NCBI RefSeq assembly: GCF_029784165.1
Contig: NC_073696.1
Coordinates: 239,738,892 to 239,802,891 of the forward strand
Direction of reading: 5' to 3'
Origin: Wyeomyia smithii
Taxonomy: Eukaryota; Arthropoda; Insecta; Diptera; Culicidae
DNA length: 64,000 bases
Shown: piece by piece, positions 11,781 through 21,690 of the stretch
Layout: every line of letters starts with the position of its first letter
Numbering within the stretch: position 1 is the first letter of the stretch
Made by a program: the position numbers and the translations under genes
Notes under the pieces: model-generated
Seen by the model: only the letters and a program-made list of their open reading frames with translations
The model's database searches: none
What the model was told of the DNA's origin: nothing

Positions 11781-11904
11781 ACTAGTTCTAGCCAGCGACA
11801 ACAGCAGTCGTCCTTTCTTGGCAGCAGCACTAGCCCTGTGGTTGGTCACCACGTCTCAGGAGCAGCGCGGTTCTTCTCAGCGTGTGTCGTCAGGCTGCCA
11901 TTAT
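11781..11904 (+). other. Displaced downstream part of the TATA module
   Basis: This is the continuation of the sequence at 7508, separated from its TATA box by the LINE. It includes GCCCTGTGGTTGGTCACCAC (28-bp match at 11833-11860), which recurs at 12880-12907 downstream of the second TATA box. Confidence 0.5.
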
Positions 11905-12375
11905 TCCCCTCGTGTTGGGGCAGCATGAAGATTGCCATCAGGAAATCCAATTTTGGAAATCAAAATGCCTTTTTCAAGGCAAATAAACAAGTCATTGAAA
12001 GTTAATAATTTTTGTCAACGCAAGCAAATATTCTGTGTTGCATCCTAGCAGTTTAAATTTGTCGCACCCGTCTAATTTACTGAATGTGAAATAGCTTCCA
12101 CAGTGCATGGTGTCCGTGTATCTTAATTCCCCCACTGTTGAGGTAGCTCAAAGGTTGCGATCAGCAACCGACTTTGAACCGCAAAATGCCTTTTTCAAAG
12201 CAAATAAACAAATAATTGAAGGTTAATAATTTTCTGGCATCAACACAAGCGGACATTCTGTGCGGGATGCAATCAAATTTTGTTGTAGTTGTCTAATTTT
12301 TACTTTATTTAGTAAACCCCTCACGGTAGGGGCAGCGCAAAGGCTGCGATCAGCATAACCGACTTTGAATAACAA
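11905..12375 (+). repeat. Three diverged tandem units of ~185-220 bp
   Basis: Units start near 11911, 12130 and 12315 with a GGGGCAGC-like box followed by a GCGATCAG-like box and CCGACTTTGAA. The first two continue with AAAATGCCTTTTTCAA, GCAAATAAACAA and GGTTAATAATTTT-like sequence. The third is truncated. The first unit contains a perfect 6-bp stem with TTTC loop (11966-11981) immediately followed by AATAAA. The second has the same box with one mismatch (12187-12202). Confidence 0.75.
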
Positions 12376-12399
12376 ACTGCCCTGTTAGAACGCATTCAT

Positions 12400-12910
12400 A
12401 AAAGCAGTTAGTTCGGCTATGCAGAGCTAATATGAAGTCGATTCAACCAATCAGCATAAACAGAATTTCGTCGTCTCTCAGCTGCCAAGTTGCAACATGA
12501 TGCAACACGCAACAGCGAGCAAACGAAATCGCTTGATGTTACAAACCGCAATAAGATACAGGTTAAAACCGTTGCGTGTGTGAGAGCACCATCGGTGTTT
12601 ATTCGCTGGATACAAGAATCATATGCGAATTGTGGAATAATTTGTCTGAAGAACATTAGGGAATGGAACAACTGAACTGAAAGGCGTGGCCTATTTCGTA
12701 GCCTCCTTCGGCTATAAAAGAGTGATTCTGGGGAAACTAGCTACATTCATTAGCCGGAAGGTGAGCTGGATAGACCTCCACAACGTTGACAGCAGTAGCA
12801 GCAGATATCAGCACTCAGCAGTAACAGAATATAGCAGCGGGTTGCGCCTGTGACTGCCTTCAAATTAAACAAATCAATGGCCCTGTGGTTGGTCACCACG
12901 TCTCAGGCCT
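12400..12910 (+). promoter_or_regulatory. Second TATA promoter module
   Basis: TATAAAAG at 12713-12720 is followed 32-36 bp later by CATTCATTAG, a plausible initiator. The CAG-rich leader (GACAGCAGTAGCAGCAG) ends in the same 28-bp box (12880-12907) found at 11833-11860. The leader contains a 13-codon frame beginning MALWLVTTSQ that stops at once. I see no downstream coding gene. Confidence 0.4.
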
Positions 12911-14299
12911 CTGCCTGAGAACGAACGCCAACGCGAGCGATCGGGCGAGATTTTTGCCGTACATCAGTCGGCACTTCCTCAAATGGAAAAGTTGAATCAT
13001 TTCGTTCAGAAGAATATTACTGTCGGTGATATTACAGAGATGCGATTGCATTATATCCGATATGGAATTGAACAATTGTTCTGTTGAGGACAAATAAAAC
13101 ACTTAATTTGAAGAATTAATAGTTTTGGGTACCAGTAGCAGTATGGTACCAGTCTCAGCGGTAGGTGCAGACGGTACTTCCATGAGGCGGATGTTATAAT
13201 GTTGATGTTGTTGGATGTTGATATTATTCCCCACATAAAACGACGCGCTTTCGTATGATAGCGGCGGTATTAGCGGTAGATGCATTTGCCAACACTTACT
13301 CCAGTAAAGCCGTGTCTTATTTTCAATGTGAAAACACCTTTCTATTGTGGCCGTGCGCATTAGGCCTCTGCCAGGCTAAACGCGAAAAGCGGCGCGAACC
13401 GACAGTCGTAAGTAGAGCTGTGTAAAAGTATTCTACTTCAACCTTGCGGTCGTGGCTTTGCACACAACCCTGTGATTTTTTTTTTTTTTTTGAATAGTTT
13501 ATTAAGAGTGTCCAATGAGTTTTCATCATTTTAAAGGCGGATTTCATAGAATCTCTTATGTCAACCATAACCACCATGCGTTTCCATTGAAAAATAAACT
13601 GCTGCAATGTTAAAGTATCAAACGGAGGAGCCTCCTTTGCCTTGAACCTTCCAGTGCAACAAAGTACGGTTTGTTTCATAAAAAAAAACATTATATAAAT
13701 TTTTTCTCAATGGAGACGCATGGTTATGTAAATTTTATATTATGTATAAAATTTCCTGAGAAATTCAAAAAACTATTAAACGGTAGATTTTCCTGAATCT
13801 CAAATTTTCTTAATCGACCAAAAACAATTTGTTTCTTACTACTCACATAGATATTGTTATGCAAAGTACCGTTCTATTTTCTTTTGTTTTAAAGGTCCAT
13901 TTATTACCTTCAATTTGATGCCAATAAATCTTAATCGGGTACACGGCTAAAAAGTTACAAATACTTGAAAATTGAAAATCTTGGTAAAATTTGATTTTTT
14001 AGGCAAACCTATGACAGAAAGTATCACTCTAAGTGCCAAACAAAAATAAATCGTGTCTAAATTTTTTCGATATAGAACAACTATAGCGATTTTGAATATA
14101 ATTGAAGCAACAAAAATTTTCGGATAGATCTTTTTTGAATGGCATTACATATTGTATATTTCCATAATATGTATTATAAAAAATGAAATGAAGCAAATTT
14201 ATAAGCTTCTGAACAATTTATCGACAGAGAGCTTCTATTTACAATCAATCTACAAATTCACGACATTATTTGAACGATGATTGACCTGTGAAAAAGGAA
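12911..14299. other. AT-rich spacer with a poly(T)-headed fragment
   Basis: Apart from the possible retrocopy at 13476-13690, I see no gene. An imperfect inverted similarity links about 13556-13588 and 13708-13735 (ATGCGTTTCCATTG and its mirror). The remainder is AT-rich with no long frame. Confidence 0.4.
13476..13690 (-). mobile_element. Possible retroposed cDNA fragment
   Basis: On the minus strand the block ends in a 16-base A run (T run 13476-13491) preceded 11 bases upstream by AATAAA, the usual layout of a reverse-transcribed poly(A) RNA. A frame of 122 codons crosses it (beginning MFFFMKQTVLCC) but runs on past the tail into flanking DNA, so it is not a clean gene. No family recognised and no target duplication found. 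Confidence 0.35.
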
Positions 14300-14606
14300 C
14301 CATTCGATTGGCAAATCATTAAATCATTCAATTATTCAATCATTAAATCAATAAATCATTAAATTATTAATTCACCCGTTCATTATTACTCCCCAGAGTA
14401 ATATAAATAAAGTAAACAAATATCTTGTACATCATTCTTATAAGAAATTTTGTGCGCATTCCAAATCTGTAATCTTTTAAAAGAATCAAGATAAAATAAA
14501 AATTATGCCAAAAAGTACCGTCACGGTAGAATGTGTCAAATCATTAAATCATTGAACCATTAAATCGATTAGTCATTCAATCATTAAATTATTAAATCTT
14601 TAATTG
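14300..14606. repeat. ATTAAATC-type simple repeats
   Basis: Loose runs of CATTAAATCATT and CAATCATTAAATC occur at about 14320-14375 and 14540-14606, directly abutting the SINE that follows. Low-complexity DNA. Confidence 0.7.
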
Positions 14607-14858
14607 AATTGGTCCTCGCGGTTCTGTGGTTAGCGATGTCGGTCGGCTAGCTCTACCACACACGATTGTGATGTCGGGTTCGATTCCCGATCAGGTCGAG
14701 GATCTTTTCGAGCTGGAGATTTTCTCAATTCAGCGCTGGGGCACGGTGTATCGTTGTACCTATCCAGGCAAAATGTGCCAAAAACAATATCAATAACGAA
14801 TCCTCTCATGTAATCTAGTTGATCGAGACCGCTTTTAGCCCTCCAGGTTAGCGTGCGA
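14607..14858 (+). mobile_element. tRNA-derived SINE
   Basis: An A-box-like segment (GTGGTTAGCGATGTCGG, near 14627) and a perfect B box (GGTTCGATTCC, 14677-14687) lie 50 bp apart, as in a pol III tRNA promoter. The tRNA-like head is followed by ~150 bp of unrelated body (GGGGCACGGTGTATCG, TCCAGGCAAAATGTGCC) and a TTATT-rich tail. It cannot fold as a normal tRNA. Inferred non-autonomous retroposon mobilised by a LINE. Confidence 0.8.
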
Positions 14859-15930
14859 TATTGTTATTATTTGTTTAATTTTTTAAATTATTGAATCCCT
14901 AAAGTATTGAATTTATAAATCATTGATTATTATTTTTAATTCAAGCGTCAATAAGTAAAATTAGTTGGTGTACAGTATATTGCCGGACAAATGTCCCCAG
15001 AAGAAAACCACCGGAATATTTTTACCCTCACCGAAATATTCAAATTAAAAGTAATAAAGTTATTCGTCAACAAACAAAATTGGAAAACCACAGCCATTTT
15101 CACTGCAATTATCAATTCGTTTTTATGATGCAATAAACACATTACACGCCACCGTGACAAACCAGAGCGTTTGCGTTTCTTCTTCGAAAGGGAGGCAAAT
15201 TTGATAGCTGATTCGCTTCCATTACATATTTGGTCACCGCCACAGTTTTATATTCCTTCATCAAACAGAACCGTACATAATGGGTAGATGTCGTAGCGCC
15301 GACAAGATAAGGGGGAAGAAGCGAGCGAGCAAGCAAGCAAGAATTTCCCTCTGCCTCGCCTAGTTGATTTTCATGAACAAGTTTTTCGCTAGGATTTTTT
15401 TCCGCTCCGTTGTGCGTGATGTAATTTATCGTGTGTTCTTTGTTCATCCGGCTGTGGAACGCGAAAAGAGCGCCATAAAAGTTGGCTGATTGGTGACGAT
15501 CAACATTGACGAAGCGTCGTTCGCTGGTGGTGGTATGCCATAAGCAACTTTATTTTTTTAATGAAGGCGTGAAAAGCAAACGTCGTTATTGTGGAATCGC
15601 AAAGTTGTCAAAATATTTATGGTAAATGTTTTTATGCTGCTGGGTAGTAAAACTATGAATGATGAGGAACGGTATTCCGTTTTGCTCGTTTGTGAGCGAA
15701 AGTAATAAAACAGTTATAAGAGTTGAACGTCATACTTTTATACAATTCCAAGAGCTTCGTGCGTTTCCAGTTAGTGTCGGTTAAAATTCATTGGCGGAAA
15801 ATCAATAAGATCTAATAACATTTTATTATTATAACATATATGAGCTTCAAAGTAAATTAACTTGAAATTCTTCAAACTTTAAAATAACTTAGTACATATC
15901 AGGCAAAAACACCAGATCATAAATCCTGTA
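14859..15930. other. Unassigned spacer
   Basis: Only short unsupported frames. GCCATAAAAG near 15470 resembles a TATA box but has no supported gene next to it. Confidence 0.4.
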
Positions 15931-16419
15931 TCAGAACGACTCCATATCACCTTGCTCGTAATATAGCGAATGATGACTGGCGTCTTGGAGACAATTTCTC
16001 CTCTCAGCGTCAGCCACTCCAGTCTCGAGCAGAAGATGTCCATCTTCGCTGTTTGCCGTTCTGTCTGGTGTGGAAGGATATAAAAATTGCGAAATGTTGG
16101 ACGTGTCTTTAACTTTCACATCCGTAACCGATTCTATCGCTCATGAGTTACGATCCCGCCGCCGTCCGATGCAAGGTTTTATTCTCAACCGCTTTCTACA
16201 ACCTCTGCAAATCACAGGGTCACATCCGGACGGCGCGACCGCCGAAACGTTTTTGCAAACAAGAAAGCAACATCCCTGGGGTAGATTATTCGATTCCAGT
16301 TCCTTCGTACGACTTATTCCATCACAGTCTCGGTTCTCCTCTTGAGAAAATGGAGTTATGATTGCTTTGCTCTTGATCGATGGCGTGCCACTCGAGCTAA
16401 ACTGGTAAAACTTGTTCAC
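15931..16419 (-). pseudogene. Unidentified ORF with one in-frame TGA
   Basis: From ATG 16419 the minus-strand frame runs 92 codons (Cys-rich segment PQGCCFLVCKNV and CDPVICRGCRKRLRIKPC), meets a TGA at 16141-16143, then continues in the same frame for another 70 codons to a stop at 15931. It ends in an acidic tail (EQGDMESF). The 162 codons interrupted by only one stop, and the ordered composition, suggest a decayed or chance exon. I recognise no domain. A GTAAGT lies just upstream (about 16429) but gives no workable short intron. Coding status uncertain. Confidence 0.25.
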
Positions 16420-18489
16420 TTACTTGTGCCAACACCATAAGCGAATCACTTGCTGACGCAAAAGTACGAGGATAAAATGATAACGAACCGGTATTTTTTT
16501 ACTGCAGCAGCTTTAGCGAAACCTTATCATTTCGTTACAATTTTAACTTTGCAACATAGTTAAAAGTTTTCGCCAACCGCTTGCACCATGCCCGGGGAAA
16601 TCTTTTGTGAGCAGCAATCGATCTACACACAGCAACTTCCCAAACGACACCTAAAGCGTGCTGGTCGAGCGGAAGACTGCCTGGCCAATTAAAATTGTCT
16701 TCGGAAAGAACATACTAATAGGATCCGTTCGGCGCAAATTTTCTTCGGCATTCGGAGAGCATTTTCCAAAACCGGATCCGAACCAGTCATCCGATCCGGG
16801 TGCCAAGAACTTTCGGACAGAAGTGAAACGAAGCGGAATAAAAACAGTATCCTGAAGCAACACAGGGAGCACAGAAGGAAACCAACAGTCTGCTACTGTT
16901 GTTGTTAAATAAAACTCACATTTCATTAAAATAGATCCGACAGCGATTGTGACCATACATACAAAATGTTCGCCCACTGCCCGTCTCCCCTCCCATTGAG
17001 GCAGCATACCAACATATGTATCCTCCGAAGGCCAGAGGAGCATCACAAGCGAAAGTTAGCGAAGCAGAAATTTTCAATCCACTGAACATTCCCCAAGAAT
17101 CTCGTAATTTCCCAATCAACCAAAACTCCTAATAACTTTATCTTGTCCTATTGGTTGCGCTCGTATCGACCGTTTGGCAGTTGCGTTGAAAAATGTTTCG
17201 AAACTATATCCAACATAACAGATCCGCAGGTGTGGTAACATATGTAAATGACAGTGGAGTTGAGTTCACTGGTGAAAGGGTATTTTTGTTCGATTCCGAT
17301 CCTAACTACATTTGCCGAATGATATCCAAAACAACAGCTATTGGACTTTACTGGGCTGGGTTCTCTTCTCTACTCGGGGAAAGTAATAATCAGATAACAT
17401 GGCAACAAGTGTTAGCGTTTGTGTTTTACAATACCGATGGCTCATCATGTCATGCAAGTGCTAGTGTTTACTAGAGATTCAAAATTCTCACCCACTGGGA
17501 CCATATTTTACCGATTTTTCGTTTCGTTTTGCGGCGCCAAGCCCGCGTTTTAGAAGAATGCCGCTCGAATAGGGTAAATAGGGATAAAACACTTAACACA
17601 CATTTTTCATACTTCAATAAGTTTACAATAAGTTGCTTTGTAATAATTTTATTCTAACAATTAAAGATGTCATATATCACTGTCAAACTATTTCGGCTTG
17701 TCAATCCGTAGATTCTTTGTGACCAGTGACCATATACTTTCGATACAGCTATGAATTATTAGTGGTGAAATAAACATCTTTAGCCATTAATTAATATAGA
17801 GCTCAGTTGTGTTTTTCCAATTAATATTGCAATCGAAAACGAAAGTACTGTTTCATTGGTTAACAACCATTTCCATTTTACATTTCATTACATTACCATT
17901 ACTACGATTTTTTTTTTTTTAACAAAACCAAAACGGTAACGTACGACAATGATATTAGAGATTCTTTTATTTTCGTATTGAAATTAAAAAGCAGATAGTC
18001 GTAAGTTCGAATCTTGTCAGAATCAGGTCATTTGTCCAGTGACTTGCGTCGAACATAAACAATTTTCGTTGTTGTGCCTGTCGTGGTTGTTAAATGAATA
18101 CCAGAAATTTCACCCAATGCAACAAATCAAAATTTATTCTATTTCCTCAAAAACCAAGAGTTTAATGTTTATAATCCACCAAGATGAACATAGTGGTCTT
18201 ATTTTGGACTCATCAAGTCAATTACTTAGTACTGATTTATTATATGAATACCGCATGGAAGTTAATCTCAGAGAAAACAGGATTGTTGTTGCCTGCTCCA
18301 CTGCGACTTTACAAAAGCAAACAGATTGGTATTTTTCGATTCCGTTTCAACTTTCGATTTGCTACTGTTGTTAGCTACACAGCTTGTGTGCGGCGCGTGT
18401 TCTTTGTGTTCTTTTGTTTGACTCGGTGGTGTGCTGTGGAAATAATTGCCTGCAGTTAAGAGTACATCATCTTTGAAGATACAAATTTG
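16420..18489. other. Spacer with unsupported ORFs
   Basis: Contains a 131-codon minus frame (16651-17046), a 93-codon plus frame (17193-17474, MFRNYIQHNRSAG) and a 111-codon plus frame (18039-18374). None shows a recognisable domain, composition or splice context, so I do not call genes. A B-box-like AGTTCGAATCT lies near 18004 without a matching A box. Confidence 0.35.
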
Positions 18490-18783
18490 ATTCTCTCGTC
18501 CAACGTGGAAAGAAAAAAACTCTTGCGATTCCAGAGACGGTAGCTCGATTTATTTCCCGTCCGATCCAGGCAGGTTACCACAAGATCAGACTATCAGGCT
18601 GAAACTGTACCCGGAAGGAGAACCGGGCCCTTTGGTTGTATTTTTCCGGTTCTATTGAAGCTATTGCTATTGAAGCTATTGAAAGCAACGCAGATTTGTA
18701 AGGATCTGGTACGATTTTCTGCCGTGATGGAGAACACTGAAGTCCGTCCAAACAAACTGCGTGTTTTGAAATCAGGGGGTTAC

Positions 18784-19316
18784 CCTGTACACACTAAAAT
18801 TTGCAAAATTTGCGATGCACGGGCCAATAACCTTCACTGCAGAAATCAAACAACACGGGATACAAATTGCAAAATACAACAATTAGAAACGCGCACAAGA
18901 ATCAAAACAACCCGCGACGTGTGTCCCGTGCCGAGGTCGAGGCTAAACTGATTATCCTGCGATGGCTGCCGACCACAACAAACCCGCCGAGACCGAATTC
19001 AGCACCACTTTATTACAGCTAGAGGAAAACACCGGCCTATCTATCCCTAACAATTAATTCACAAACGTGACAAAAAAATTAACGAACCTACTTAACGCGA
19101 CAATATCGTTCACAAAAAAAAAAAAATCAAACGATTTTAAACGAAAATAAACAAACTTATGTGAACGATATTCAGCGCAAATGGTAAGAGTTGTCACGTT
19201 GGGTACACGCTCTTACAGCAGTACCCAAATTAGGGTTATTTTTACATTACACGCTCTTGCAGCGTTACACAATATTAGCTAAAATTTCCACTCGATGTTA
19301 AAATTGCAACCGCACC
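18784..19316. mobile_element. 533-bp insertion of unknown type in LINE ORF1
   Basis: The ORF1 match breaks after GTTTTGAAATCAGGGGGTTAC and resumes at 19317 with GGTTACAAGCCTCAAG, so GGTTAC (18778-18783 and 19317-19322) looks like a 6-bp target duplication. Inside are a perfect 12-bp inverted repeat, AATATCGTTCAC and its complement, around an A-rich loop (about 19105-19175), and a repeated ACACGCTCTT box near 19207 and 19250. No terminal inverted repeat or coding sequence. It could be a solo LTR or a non-autonomous element. Confidence 0.5.
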
Positions 19317-19387
19317 GGTTACAAGCCTCAAGCAAGCAACGAAATTGCTGTTTATAAGCTTTCCACACTGAAGTACCAGGTGTACAT

Positions 19388-20289
19388 TAGACTGGGACAC
19401 GGTTATATGGAAAAAAGCGATGGTGTTATTTTTTCGCTCCCATGCCCTTTTCGTGTTCCTTATGGGCCCTATAACAACCGTCTAACTTTTCAGAACGATC
19501 GGTGGAACTATATTTTTGCGCCCGATTTTCAAAGTTTCCATAAGATTTTATATGGAAAAATTCACTTTTTCAAAACTAATTCTCTAGAGATGTCCAGTTG
19601 GCTTCTAAAAATATATCAATACATGATTTTTATAGGAAATTTCCCTGGGAAAAACTCTTTTGAAGACCGTAAGGTGCTACGACGCTTGTAAAAAAGGTTA
19701 TTCACCCCAAACTGATTGAATGTCTGACGAACGGCTCACCATTGATGTTTTCCAGCAGCACTGCTACAGCTTGCTGCTTCTGCAAACTTGCTTAAGAATG
19801 AGAAATAATTTCGCGTGGAAGTCAGCTTGAAAGTATAATTTTTGCTCATAGTATCTTCGAAGAAGCCTCTGAGATAAATTTTACACGATATCATTTCTTA
19901 TCACATGATTGAATTTCAAACAGCAGCATGCTGTAGGGTATTGCTAGTAAAATTCAATGGTGAGTCGTTCGTCAATCCTTCAATCAGTTTGAGATGAATA
20001 ACTTTTTCCACAAGCAAGGTAGCGCCTTGCGATCTTCAGAAGAGTTTTTCCCAGGAAAACCTTCTACAAATATCATGTATCGATATATTTTTAGGAGTCA
20101 ACTGGAGATCTCTAGAGAACAAGTTTTGAAAAAGTGGATTTTTCCATATAGAATCGTATGGAAACTTTAAAAATCGGGTGCAAAAATATAGTTCCACCGA
20201 TCGATCTGAAAAGTTACACGGTTGTCATAGGACCCATAAGGAACACGAAAAGTGCATGGGAGCTAAAATTTATGTTTTGTCCCACTCTA
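19388..20289. mobile_element. Palindromic hAT-like MITE (~900 bp) in LINE ORF1
   Basis: Flanked by the exact 8-bp duplication GTGTACAT (19380-19387 and 20290-20297). Deleting the unit plus one copy joins LINE sequence that matches the young relative. The ends are TAGACTGGGACA and, inverted, TAGAGTGGGACA. The two arms stay complementary for about 400 bp each (for example CTCCCATGC…TTTTCGTGTTCCTTATGGG on both), leaving a ~100-bp centre near 19790-19895. The 8-bp duplication and TAG-type termini fit the hAT superfamily. No transposase is present. Confidence 0.85.
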
Positions 20290-21690
20290 GTGTACATACC
20301 AGCTCGCACGGTCGAGATTGACGGTGAAATCAGAGGTTTGGGTCTGACCGTCGTGAGCCTGTTAGGCCGGTTCAAGGATTCCAGTCTTTGACTGGTAAAG
20401 CTACTGGATTGCAAGCAATTGCTTTCAGTATCACTCGACTTATATTCAATCAGACTCTTTCTGGATGACTTTCGGCGGGTCTGTGCGACTGCCCATGCGC
20501 TTGTTTGTACAACGGGTGATGGTTTGGCTCAAATGCAAGCAGACATACGGCCATTCATTGTGGCAATAAGGAGAAATGGTGTGAATGCAGAGAGCAACAT
20601 GCGGATGATGTCAGCGACAAAGGTGCTCAAAAGTGTTTCTATTGTGGGCAGATTCCGCATGAGCTGTCCGTATGCCCCACGTACAAATTAAGCGGTCTGT
20701 GTAAGAGCGTTCTAAGCGCACTTTCGCAGAAATCCTCAAATAGGGCGCTGCCAACAAACTGGTTTCCCCGAATCTTTACGAGCTATAGTCATCCGACGAG
20801 CCTGATGTTGACAATTCAGTTGGAGAACTTTCTTTTACTAAAACCAGGAAGTATAGACAGAGCAAAAGCTCTCGTCTTCAGAACTTTCTAGAAAAGGTCA
20901 AAGAAGATCCCCATCCAAAATGACAGATACTAAAAAACAAAAACAACAGCAATCCGAAACAGACTTCTCCGGGATTGACTAAACTTTAATTTCGCAAGGA
21001 GTTTTCAGCACTGTCAGGATCACCAAAATGCCAAATGGCTTGGGGCTCGACTTCAATAAATAATCGCTCCGCTTTATTCTATAATCTTTGCGACGCCTTC
21101 GATATGACAATAAAAACATCGCTACGGTTGAAATACACATGGAAGGTAATCTCGAATCCCCACGATAGCGATCACTCAATTTCAGTTGCCAATAGAATGG
21201 TTCGCACTCAACCGCTTAATATCCCATATCACCTCACCTGGAACATTGACTGGAAGTTTTACGAGGGGAAGATTTCATAAATTGTCGAATTGATTCAAGA
21301 TCTTCCACCATTCGAAGAATATAACCACTTCGCGGGTTGGATTCTCGGTGCCGCGTTGAAAGTGAAGCCCAAACGAAGAAATATCCCGGCGTGAATATTA
21401 CCAGACGGCCTCCGGCTCCGTGATGGAACAAAGAGTGCTGTAATGCCTACATGGAAAAATCCGACGCGTTAAGGCCTTTTGGGAAGAAGGCAAACCTGAC
21501 GACTTCAATCGGCTTAGGAAGAAATTCGAAAGCTTGTTCCGGGCCTTGGTTAGTAAACGAAACCTCGAGAAAGAAAACGATGAGCACTCTTTGGGGCACA
21601 ACACGAAAGATGCGAAATCGTAATGTAGTCAAAGTGAAGCGGAGAGTCTTCGAGTTGGTGGATATTTGATTTTGCCATAAAATTATGTCC

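Larger units (their letters stand above)
18490..21690 (+). mobile_element. Decayed I-like LINE, broken by two insertions
   Basis: Pieces align in order with the young copy at the right end of the window. ORF1 shows LKLYPEGEPGPL and VRPNKLRVLKS (18590-18780), then VYIPARTVEIDGE (20285-20335), and a zinc-knuckle remnant KCFYCGQIPHELSVCP (about 20620-20680). The endonuclease shows LFYNLCDAFDMT and LRLKYTWKVISNPHDSDH (21035-21280). The start of the RT region includes RPPAPWWNKECC-like sequence (21390-21450). Many stops and deletions. Two later insertions (18784-19316, 19388-20289) interrupt ORF1. The 3' RT part is missing or unrecognisable past about 21690. Confidence 0.85.

Noticed and set aside
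13323..13691. 122-codon minus ORF as a host gene
   Set aside because: The frame runs straight through a poly(A) tract (Lys run), so it is a mixture of retrocopy and flank.
14620..14700. Functional tRNA gene
   Set aside because: A and B boxes are present but cloverleaf pairing fails and a SINE body follows.
16651..17046. 131-codon minus ORF as a gene
   Set aside because: No domain, no splice or promoter context, and competing frames on the other strand; length alone is not enough.
18000..18020. SINE or tRNA from a B-box-like AGTTCGAATCT
   Set aside because: No A box at the expected distance and no tRNA-like fold.
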